Assembly: GCA_047611425.1 (NCBI GenBank)
Contig: JBLFWJ010000005.1
Coordinates: 1 to 39,232, forward strand
Direction: 5' to 3'
DNA from: JBLFWJ01 sp047611425
GTDB taxonomy: Bacteria > Bacteroidota > Bacteroidia > UBA10329
Length of the DNA: 39,232 nucleotides
Shown in pieces: positions 24,620 through 31,724 of the stretch. The position numbers and the translations under genes were made by a program. Every line of letters starts with the position of its first letter. Position 1 is the first letter of the stretch. The notes under the pieces are model-generated. The model searched no databases. It had not been told where the DNA came from and worked only from the letters and a program-made list of their open reading frames with translations.

Positions 24620-26164
24620 GTGAATTACGATCTTGTAGTATCCAGCAAGGGTTCGGGGGTTGAGATTGCGCTATTGCGCGATAAACAACTCATTGAATTC
24701 CATCAGGATGACGGGAGTGCGTCTTATCAGGTGGGTGACCTATATTTTGGTCGCATCCAACGGACGATGCCCGGTCTCAATGCGGCCTTTATCAATATTG
24801 GCCACAAGAAAGACGGTTTCCTGCACTATCTCGACCTTGGCCCTCAGGTCAAGTCGTTACTACGTTTTACTGAGCTTGTGCGCTCCGGTAAAATGAAGAA
24901 TTACTCATTGCACAATTTCAAGCCAGAGGGAGACATCCAAAAGGATGGCAAAATCGCTGACATTCTTAAAACCGGCACTCAAATGTTGGTTCAAGTTTCG
25001 AAGGAACCGATCTCAACCAAAGGCCCTAGAGTTACGGCAGAAATCAGTCTAGCGGGCAAGTACATGGTACTTGTTCCGTTTGGTAATACTGTTTCTATTT
25101 CTCAGAAGATTAAGATTAATGCTGAGCGAAATAGGCTGAAGAAAATCTTAACCGAATTACGACCAAAGAATTTCAGCGTTATCCTTAGAACTGCCGCAGA
25201 AGAAAAAACTGTTGAACAGCTTCAAGAGGATCTTGACGAACTTTTTGAGCGTTGGAAAGGCATGGTGGCAGACACGAAAGATGTGAAGCCACCTAAGAAG
25301 GTTTTAGGAGAGTTGAGCAGAACTTCGGCTATGATCCGAGACATGCTCAGTTCAGACTTCAACGCCATTCATGTTGATTCTCCTGAATTGTTTGAAAGCC
25401 TGAAAAAGTACTTGGGCGAGGAGAAGAAAAACGTGCTTAAAATGTACAAGGGCAAAGGCCCCATGTTCGAGCACTTTGGAATTAATCGTCAGGTAAAGCA
25501 GGCGTTTGGTAAGAACGTTACGTTTAAGAACGGAGCGTATTTGGTAATTGAACACACAGAGGCGTTGCACGTTATCGATGTGAATTCTGGGCCAAGAACC
25601 GACAAGAGCAAAAACCAAGAAGAGAACGCACTCGAGATTAATATCGAGGCGGCAAGAGAAGTAGCACGTCAGCTTCGGTTGCGTGATATGGGCGGAATTA
25701 TAGTGGTAGATTTCATCGACCTTCAGAAGGCAGAGAACCGAAAGGCACTCGCCAATTTCTTGAAGGATGAGATGAAAACCGATAAGGCCAAGCATCATAT
25801 TCTTCCCCCTTCAAAATTCGGTTTGATCCAGATTACACGGCAACGAGTTCGACCTGAGGTTGATATCAAAACGAAGGAGAAATGCCCAAGTTGTAAGGGA
25901 ACTGGAGAAGTTGAAGCAACCGTTTTGCTTGATCAAGAGATCAAGAATAATTTGAACTACGTACTTCAAGAGCAGAACAACAACAATATCACGTTGCAAG
26001 TTCACCCTTTTGTTGGAGCATACTTGGATCGCGGATGGCTTCCAATGAAATGGCAGTGGAAGTTCAAATACAATAAGAATATCAAGCTGGAAACCTCCAC
26101 AGAATGTGGTTTTCTAGAGTATCATTTGTTCGATAAAGGTGGCGAGGAGATTCGATTTAAGTAA
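24620..26164 (+). CDS. rng: Ribonuclease E/G family endoribonuclease
   Basis: A 514-residue RNase G-type enzyme for rRNA maturation and mRNA decay. An S1-like RNA-binding region lies within residues 30-130 (VGDLYFGRIQRTMPGLNAAF, INIGHKKDGFLHY). The metal-binding catalytic part shows YLVIEHTEALHVIDVNSG and MGGIIVVDFIDLQK, which carry the two conserved aspartates. The zinc-link CPSCKGTGEV mediates dimer/tetramer formation. There is no long C-terminal scaffold, so RNase G rather than RNase E length. The start is GTG because TAA immediately precedes it. trmB begins inside its last 26 bases. Confidence 0.94.
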   Translation: MNYDLVVSSKGSGVEIALLRDKQLIEFHQDDGSASYQVGDLYFGRIQRTMPGLNAAFINIGHKKDGFLHYLDLGPQVKSLLRFTELVRSGKMKNYSLHNFKPEGDIQKDGKIADILKTGTQMLVQVSKEPISTKGPRVTAEISLAGKYMVLVPFGNTVSISQKIKINAERNRLKKILTELRPKNFSVILRTAAEEKTVEQLQEDLDELFERWKGMVADTKDVKPPKKVLGELSRTSAMIRDMLSSDFNAIHVDSPELFESLKKYLGEEKKNVLKMYKGKGPMFEHFGINRQVKQAFGKNVTFKNGAYLVIEHTEALHVIDVNSGPRTDKSKNQEENALEINIEAAREVARQLRLRDMGGIIVVDFIDLQKAENRKALANFLKDEMKTDKAKHHILPPSKFGLIQITRQRVRPEVDIKTKEKCPSCKGTGEVEATVLLDQEIKNNLNYVLQEQNNNNITLQVHPFVGAYLDRGWLPMKWQWKFKYNKNIKLETSTECGFLEYHLFDKGGEEIRFK

Positions 26165-26852
26165 GCCGGATCTCACCAAGAAACTGGCCCGCTTTGCGGA
26201 ACTAACCGCTTTACCAAACTCGGTTGAAATTCCGAGTGCGTACAAGCTAACCGACTTCTATTTAAAGGGGAAATGGGCGGCAGATCATTTTAATAATGAT
26301 CTGCCGATCACCCTTGAATTGGCCTGTGGCAAAGGCGAATATTCTGTTGGTCAGGCAAAGCTCTTCAAAGAGCGAAACTTCATTGGCGTTGACATTAAGG
26401 GCAACCGGATGTGGAAAGGCGCCAAGGAAGCTTTGGCCGAAGGTCTTGATAACGTGGCTTACCTCCGTACACGAATCGATCACATCGAAAACCTCTTCAC
26501 AAAGGATGAGGTTGAGGAAATATGGATCATCTTTCCAGACCCTCAAAAAGAAAAGGAACGAAAGCGTTTAACCTCTCCCCTTTTTCTTGATCGTTACCGA
26601 AAGATTCTAAAAGCTGGAGCTACCGTTAATCTTAAGACGGACAATTTCCCGCTTTACGAATACACGATGGAAGTAATTGCCGAACAAGGCTTGGAAGTTT
26701 TGGATCACAGCACAGATGTTTATTCGGATCTAGATCAGAAGAAATCTGATTACCTAAATGATCGCGAGGACATTCTGAGAATCCGAACGTTTTACGAAAG
26801 CATGTGGTTGGAGCAAGGTCTGAAGATCAACTACATCTCGTTTCGGTTGTGA
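26139..26852 (+). CDS. trmB: tRNA (guanine-N7-)-methyltransferase
   Basis: A 237-residue SAM-dependent methyltransferase that makes m7G46 in tRNA. It has LELACGKGEYSVGQAKL (SAM motif I), FIGVDIKGNRMWKGAKEAL, IWIIFPDPQKEKERKRLTSP (catalytic motif) and LKTDNFPLYEYTMEV. GTG at 26139 is the only reasonable start, giving a 26-base overlap with rng; no ATG precedes motif I. It is translationally coupled to rng, and the next gene overlaps by 4 bases (GTGA). All three are probably on one message. Confidence 0.92.
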   Translation: MARRFDLSKPDLTKKLARFAELTALPNSVEIPSAYKLTDFYLKGKWAADHFNNDLPITLELACGKGEYSVGQAKLFKERNFIGVDIKGNRMWKGAKEALAEGLDNVAYLRTRIDHIENLFTKDEVEEIWIIFPDPQKEKERKRLTSPLFLDRYRKILKAGATVNLKTDNFPLYEYTMEVIAEQGLEVLDHSTDVYSDLDQKKSDYLNDREDILRIRTFYESMWLEQGLKINYISFRL

Positions 26853-27208
26853 ACTATTCCGAAAAATCATATTCTTTTTTCGAAGATGTTTGGGGAGTCG
26901 TCAAGTTAATTCCTGAAGGAAAAGTCACGTCATATGGAGCAATCGCCAAGTATTTAGGTAGCCCAGGTGCGTCACGAATGGTGGGCTGGGCAATGAATGC
27001 ATGCCACAGATCAGATATAAAGATTCCGGCTCATAGAGTGGTAAATCGGTCAGGCCTCTTAACTGGAAAGATTCATTTTGGAGAACCTGACGCGATGCAA
27101 GTCTCATTGGAAAACGAAGGCATCAAGATTCAAAAAAACCAGATCCAAGATTTCAAAACACACTTTTGGAATCCGATGGATGAACTGGATTCAGACCTTA
27201 CAGTTTAG
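26849..27208 (+). CDS. MGMT-family (alkyltransferase-like) DNA-binding protein without the active-site cysteine
   Basis: A 119-residue ATL-like protein matching the C-terminal DNA-binding domain of O6-alkylguanine-DNA alkyltransferase: VKLIPEGKVTSYGAIAKYLG, SRMVGWAMNAC and IPAHRVVNRSGLLTGKIHF. The reactive PCHR motif is PAHR here, so it cannot accept alkyl groups. ATL proteins bind O6-alkylguanine and hand it to nucleotide excision repair. The GTG at 26849 overlaps the trmB stop by 4 bases and gives the family's normal N-terminus; a longer frame from 26804 lies inside trmB. The 3' end overlaps the convergent cytochrome gene by 11 bases. Confidence 0.88.
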   Translation: MNYSEKSYSFFEDVWGVVKLIPEGKVTSYGAIAKYLGSPGASRMVGWAMNACHRSDIKIPAHRVVNRSGLLTGKIHFGEPDAMQVSLENEGIKIQKNQIQDFKTHFWNPMDELDSDLTV

Positions 27209-28205
27209 ATTGCTGAACTAGGTAAGCAGCCAAGTCTTCAATCTGAGAATCAGGCAACTTTTCCTCCGTATAGATTGGCATATACATTCTGGTCTTCTTT
27301 TTTGGAGCCGTTCCATTGCGACAAATCCAATAAATCGATCCACCATTACTTTTCTCAAAATAATCTACCAGCCAGCCTGCATCCTTTTCTTTCTTTTCAT
27401 TGCCGAAAACAGTCTTGGTTACGCCACCCTTTTTGTGGCAATGCATGCAGCTTCTTTCATAGATGAATTTGCCACGGTCTGCATCTCCTTTGGTTCCCAT
27501 TCCACGTTGATCAACCGGAATAGCATCTAGGAATTTGGCAGGATACTTCTGCAAGTATTTAGCCCGCAGCATATCTCCTGCTCCCTCCTCTTTATTCTGA
27601 ATCATCAGCGTTTCCTTTTTGCCAAGGCCAAGATCAGCAACGGTTATCTCAAGGCTAGCCAAGTAATGTAGCATCGCATCCATTTCCCATTCCTCCAAAT
27701 GACGACCGGAAGAACACTCCTTACTACAGAGTTGAATCGATTTCTTCAGATCCTCATTGGCATCCTTTACCAGATCACCATACTTCTTAATGTGGTCATC
27801 ATTGAACCAGCTGGTTCTATTCATCATTCCCCAAAAAGTGGATCCCGGTAAATACGGAATGCCAACTTCCATGGCGTATGCCAACCGGTTTTCAGCAGAA
27901 TTATCCGAAGCCAAGCCAACTTCTTTCACTGTGTTGTGACAATCGGTGCAAACGAAAAACTCCGAGATTTTCAATGAAATTGGTCCATCTGGAGATGTTG
28001 TCGACCCTTTGGTAACGAGCTCCATTCCCAACTTCACTTTCACAGTATCAATCTCGGTCACATGATGATCGGTAGCACTTTCACCCAAGTCAATAAGCAA
28101 TTTGCTGATTCTAGTTCCCTGGTCAAATACGGGAGACTTGTACATCGATGACGAGAATACAATCAGCACAACAAGGACGGAAGTTATTTGAAAAGCTTTG
28201 TTCAT
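27198..28205 (-). CDS. Di-haem c-type cytochrome
   Basis: A 335-residue exported protein: N-terminal signal MNKAFQITSVLVVLIVFSSS and two CXXCH haem sites, CTDCH near residue 91 and CMHCH near residue 256 with SCMHCHKKGGV context. The C-terminal domain looks like a mono-haem class I cytochrome c (RGKFIYERSCMHC; MYMPIYTEEKLPDSQIEDLAAYLVQ, with the methionine as a likely sixth ligand). A central region carries CSKECSSGRHLEEWEMDAML. It is probably periplasmic electron transfer; the partner is unknown. It is divergent from pyrG. A partial -7 box (TAATCTTG, minus strand 28225-28232) lies 19 bases before the ATG. Confidence 0.85.
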   Translation of the reverse strand: MNKAFQITSVLVVLIVFSSSMYKSPVFDQGTRISKLLIDLGESATDHHVTEIDTVKVKLGMELVTKGSTTSPDGPISLKISEFFVCTDCHNTVKEVGLASDNSAENRLAYAMEVGIPYLPGSTFWGMMNRTSWFNDDHIKKYGDLVKDANEDLKKSIQLCSKECSSGRHLEEWEMDAMLHYLASLEITVADLGLGKKETLMIQNKEEGAGDMLRAKYLQKYPAKFLDAIPVDQRGMGTKGDADRGKFIYERSCMHCHKKGGVTKTVFGNEKKEKDAGWLVDYFEKSNGGSIYWICRNGTAPKKKTRMYMPIYTEEKLPDSQIEDLAAYLVQQSKL

Positions 28206-28289
28206 TATGCAGGTTCTAAGTCTTCAAGATTAGTGAATCTTTCAGTAACAGATCTTGCTCCATTGTGTTTTCCGAAGGGTTAGATACCG

Positions 28290-28297
28290 TAATTTTG
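28290..28297 (+). promoter_or_regulatory. -7 promoter box of pyrG
   Basis: TAATTTTG is an exact match to TAnnTTTG, 34 bases before the pyrG ATG. The nearest TTG upstream (28263-28265) is a little too far for the usual -33 spacing. Confidence 0.5.
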
Positions 28298-28331
28298 TTC
28301 CCCGTCATTGTACTAACAACACTCTACTCAA

Positions 28332-29936
28332 ATGCCGGGCACCAAATACATTTTCGTTACTGGAGGGGTTACCTCCTCACTTGGAAAAGGAATCATTTCG
28401 GCCTCGTTGGCCAACCTTCTACAAGCCCGTGGTTATAGGGTAACCATCCAAAAACTTGACCCATATATTAACGTTGATCCGGGTACATTAAACCCGTATG
28501 AGCACGGTGAATGTTTCGTCACAGACGATGGAGCAGAGACCGATCTCGATCTTGGTCATTACGAGCGTTTCTTAAATGTCCGTACTGGACAACGAAATAA
28601 TGTGACCACCGGTAGAATTTACCAAACGGTAATCAACAAGGAAAGAGAAGGTGCTTTTCTAGGAAAGACTGTTCAAGTGATTCCTCATATCACGGATGAA
28701 ATCAAACGTAGAGTTCGTTTACTGGAGGAAACCGGTGAGTACGACATCATCATTACTGAGATTGGTGGAACGGTCGGTGACATTGAGTCACTGCCTTTTG
28801 TAGAGGCAATACGACAGCTTAAATGGGAAGTGGGCGCCAATAATTTCTTGGTGATACACCTAACGCTTCTACCCTATTTGGCTACTTCTGGAGAACTAAA
28901 AACCAAGCCTACTCAGCATTCTGTAAAAACCTTGCTGGAGTATGGAATACAGCCAGATGTACTGGTTTGTCGTGCCGATAGGAAGATTCCAAAAGACGTT
29001 CGGAAGAAGATCGCTTTGTTCTGCAACGTGATGCCTAGCTCTGTGATTGAAAGCATTGACGCGCCTACCATTTACGATGTGCCTTTATTAATGCTGAAGG
29101 AAAAGCTGGATACCGTTGTGCTCAGCAAATTGAAACTTTCAACGAGAGGCGAACCAGATCTTGAGAACTGGAAGCACTTTTTGGGCGTGTTCAAAAACCC
29201 AACATCCGAAGTCACAATTGGACTTGTTGGGAAATATGTCGAGTTGAGAGATGCATACAAATCAATTGCAGAATCGTTCATTCATGCTGGTGTTGAGAAT
29301 GAATGCAAAGTCAACATTAAGTGGATTCATAGTGAGGAAATCAAGCCTGAAAATGTTGAAGACAAACTAGCTGGTTTGAAAGGTATTCTCGTTGCACCTG
29401 GATTTGGTGATCGTGGAATTGAAGGAAAGATTCAAGCAGTGCAGTATGCTCGAGAGAATAAGGTTCCATTCTTGGGCATCTGCCTTGGAATGCAATGTGC
29501 GGTAATTGAATTCAGCCGGAACGTTATAGGTTGGAAAGATGCCGATAGCACCGAGGTAAACCCAAAGACAAAGCATCCGGTAATTGGTTTGATGGAGTCT
29601 CAGAAGAAGGTAAAAACCAAGGGCGGCACCATGCGATTGGGCAGCTACCCTTGTCATATCGAAAAAGGAACTAAAGCCGCTCAAGTGTACGGCAAAGCCA
29701 ATATTAATGAGCGCCACCGTCACCGTTTTGAATTCAATAACAAGTACCTTGAAGATGTTGAAAAAGCCGGAATGGTTGCTTCAGGAAAACACCCCGATCT
29801 TAACTTGGTGGAGATTGTAGAATTGAAGGACCACCCTTGGTTCGTTGGTGTTCAGTTTCACCCAGAATACAAGAGTACGGTAGTAGAACCTCATCCACTT
29901 TTCGTGAATTTCGTTAAGGCAGCTCTGAACAATTAA
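28332..29936 (+). CDS. pyrG: CTP synthase
   Basis: A 534-residue enzyme converting UTP to CTP with glutamine or ammonia. The N-terminal amidoligase shows KYIFVTGGVTSSLGKGIISA, QKLDPYINVDPGTLNPYEHG and ITEIGGTVGDIES. The C-terminal class I glutaminase has FLGICLGMQCAVIEFSRNV with the nucleophile cysteine, and FHPEYKS with the catalytic His/Glu pair. The length is normal. It stands alone on the plus strand with its own promoter, followed by a palindromic repeat that may serve as terminator. Confidence 0.97.
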   Translation: MPGTKYIFVTGGVTSSLGKGIISASLANLLQARGYRVTIQKLDPYINVDPGTLNPYEHGECFVTDDGAETDLDLGHYERFLNVRTGQRNNVTTGRIYQTVINKEREGAFLGKTVQVIPHITDEIKRRVRLLEETGEYDIIITEIGGTVGDIESLPFVEAIRQLKWEVGANNFLVIHLTLLPYLATSGELKTKPTQHSVKTLLEYGIQPDVLVCRADRKIPKDVRKKIALFCNVMPSSVIESIDAPTIYDVPLLMLKEKLDTVVLSKLKLSTRGEPDLENWKHFLGVFKNPTSEVTIGLVGKYVELRDAYKSIAESFIHAGVENECKVNIKWIHSEEIKPENVEDKLAGLKGILVAPGFGDRGIEGKIQAVQYARENKVPFLGICLGMQCAVIEFSRNVIGWKDADSTEVNPKTKHPVIGLMESQKKVKTKGGTMRLGSYPCHIEKGTKAAQVYGKANINERHRHRFEFNNKYLEDVEKAGMVASGKHPDLNLVEIVELKDHPWFVGVQFHPEYKSTVVEPHPLFVNFVKAALNN

Positions 29937-29962
29937 AAGTGTAAGACTAAACTTCTTTGCAT

Positions 29963-30046
29963 GTCATGCCACACTCGATGCGGCACCTCTACTATTTGGC
30001 ATTGATGAACCTTCGTATGAGACCCCGTTTCAAGAACGGGGTGGCA
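29963..30046. repeat. Palindromic intergenic repeat after pyrG, possible bidirectional terminator
   Basis: The element begins GTCATGCCAC and ends GGGGTGGCA, so its ends are inverted (TGCCAC/GTGGCA). It contains a perfect 7-bp stem, CCCCGTT (30023-30029) with AACGGGG (30035-30041). The same start (GTCATGC), middle (TGAGACCC) and end (GGGGTG) occur in the repeat after purK at 35691-35763, so these are two copies of one interspersed family. It lies between convergent genes. Confidence 0.6.
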
Positions 30047-30056
30047 ACAGGATTTG

Positions 30057-31112
30057 TTAAAAATTGCGCAACTTTCTTACATGAGGCTTAAGCACAACTT
30101 TCAAGTTGAGCTTAAGAAGTTCTCCCATGTTTTCACATGCTTCGAAATCCGGGTCTTCGTGGTGCGTAGCCAATTCCTTACCTAACTGAGCGACTTTTTC
30201 CGGGGTAGAAATATGGTCAATTGTCATACAATCTATCAAGTCTTTCACCTTGTATCGTGACAAAATCAGTCGCCTTGCTATCAAAGATCTTTCCTCCGCT
30301 TGATACTGCCGAACGGTCTGATTATTCATCAACTCCATTCCCAATTCCACTAGAGCATTATTCTCTTTAAAGTATTGAGGAAGGTACATACTCCGTCTTC
30401 CCTCATAGGTTTGCTGATCAAAATCGATGGCTCGTATCCGATATTGGACATCATCAAAATCGGGCGTAATGTCCATCACGTAATTGTAGGCGCGCATATC
30501 GCCTAGCAACCGCACGAAGCATCGCTCATTGAATTTCACAAACTCCTTAGCCAACCGTACTCTGTTGGTCTGCTTCAGATTCATGAACTTTTCAATAAAC
30601 TGATCACCTGGAATACCTGCAATATGTTCTTCAATAATGGTATCCTGATTTACGAAATATCCAATCCTATTTGGAGAAAGTATGTGCTCCATTTCTAAGC
30701 CGTAAATACGCGAAGCATCCGATTTCTTCACATAGAAATAATCGTAATTATCGTTGAACTTGTTGATAATCCGAATCCGAAATGGGTTTGAATTTCCGAA
30801 AGCACAATAGTCTATTCGGTCTACCCGAAGGTGTTCTGAACTGCTGAAATCACCTTCATTCTTCAAAAGAACATAGATGTAGGTCAGCGACTTGTTCAGC
30901 TTTTCCTCTCGAGCTGGCTCATAATGAGCTGTCTCCCAAAGTGTGTCGGAACCGGTTTTATCCAACAAAGGTGTTCCCATTCGATACCCCAAAAGGTCAT
31001 CGTAGGAGATTGGCAATTGCTTTTCCCGACCCTGCTTTTTCAGGTATCGCCTTAACTCTGGAATAATTGGGAAGAATGGTTTCTTCTTGGAGATGTCGTT
31101 CATTGTCTTCAT
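30057..31112 (-). CDS. Uncharacterised protein, possible protein-kinase-like fold
   Basis: A 351-residue soluble protein with no signal peptide that I do not recognise as a named family. LLKNEGDFSSSEHLRVDRID and FYVKKSDASRIYGLEMEHIL precede EEHIAGIPGDQFIEKFMNLK, then LLGDMRAYNYVMD and IRAIDFDQQTYEGRR. The pair GDxxxxNYVxD plus IDFD resembles the catalytic and metal-binding loops of aminoglycoside-kinase/HipA/Bud32-like kinases, so a phosphotransferase is possible but unproven. It overlaps the upstream small barrel gene by 4 bases (ATGA) and belongs to the hutU transcription unit. Confidence 0.6.
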   Translation of the reverse strand: MKTMNDISKKKPFFPIIPELRRYLKKQGREKQLPISYDDLLGYRMGTPLLDKTGSDTLWETAHYEPAREEKLNKSLTYIYVLLKNEGDFSSSEHLRVDRIDYCAFGNSNPFRIRIINKFNDNYDYFYVKKSDASRIYGLEMEHILSPNRIGYFVNQDTIIEEHIAGIPGDQFIEKFMNLKQTNRVRLAKEFVKFNERCFVRLLGDMRAYNYVMDITPDFDDVQYRIRAIDFDQQTYEGRRSMYLPQYFKENNALVELGMELMNNQTVRQYQAEERSLIARRLILSRYKVKDLIDCMTIDHISTPEKVAQLGKELATHHEDPDFEACENMGELLKLNLKVVLKPHVRKLRNF

Positions 31113-31657
31113 CCGATGATATAGGCGATTCGTACAAATGGCAAAATCTTCACCCTCAAGCCTGCATCCCCTTCAGGAATTGAAACCTCACTGCTCTGAT
31201 AAACATTCGAGCTAACCCTTTGCAACAAACCAAGGTCGATGTTGATTCCAACTGTCAATTTATCTACAGGACTCACTTCAACCCCTGGCCCTAATCTGTA
31301 CAATATAGATTGCAATTTTCGGGTAGAATTCTGCTGAAAAACATAGTCAGCACCCGCTTGAATGAACATCCTTATAATCCTCAAATTCTTGGCTGGATAA
31401 AGGCGGTAATTCAATCCAAACCCGAAATCGAACTGACCGTTTATTTCTTCAAGCCTTCCCACAAACGGATTGAACATAATTTGATGACGCCCCATTCGGT
31501 AGTAATACGCAGGAGAAATTTGGTACGTAAGATTTGCATTGAACGAGGTGATTGAGAATCCCAACGAGATTCCATGTTCCTTCTGATCATTGAATGCAGT
31601 TGAGTCGGCTTCCTGTGCGATAATGGATGTCGAATTCACCATGAAAAACACCGTCAT
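31109..31657 (-). CDS. Small outer-membrane beta-barrel protein
   Basis: A 182-residue secreted protein: signal MTVFFMVNSTSIIAQ, then alternating strands such as ISLGFSITSFNANLTYQISP, FGFGLNYRLYPA, MFIQAGADYVFQQ and RVKILPFVRIAYIIG ending in an aromatic/hydrophobic strand. It looks like an 8-stranded barrel of unknown role. I chose the ATG at 31657. A longer frame from 31747 would start inside hutU and its added 30 residues are encoded by a palindromic repeat, not by barrel sequence. It is co-directional with hutU and overlaps the next gene by 4 bases. Confidence 0.68.
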   Translation of the reverse strand: MTVFFMVNSTSIIAQEADSTAFNDQKEHGISLGFSITSFNANLTYQISPAYYYRMGRHQIMFNPFVGRLEEINGQFDFGFGLNYRLYPAKNLRIIRMFIQAGADYVFQQNSTRKLQSILYRLGPGVEVSPVDKLTVGINIDLGLLQRVSSNVYQSSEVSIPEGDAGLRVKILPFVRIAYIIG

Positions 31658-31713
31658 TACGAGCGCAGCGAAGTAATCTCGAGGTTGCTTCGTCCTTCGT
31701 CCTCGCAATGACG
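31652..31713. repeat. Palindromic repeat of the CGTCATT..CGAG type
   Basis: The ends CGTCATTACGAG (31652-31663) and CTCGCAATGACG (31702-31713) form a 12-bp inverted repeat with one mismatch. The interior holds CGAAG and CTTCG pairs. Sequences of this type recur in intergenic DNA of many Bacteroidota. It lies between the hutU stop (31725) and the body of the barrel gene and includes the barrel's ATG at its edge. Confidence 0.7.
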
Positions 31714-31724
31714 AAATCAGGGTG

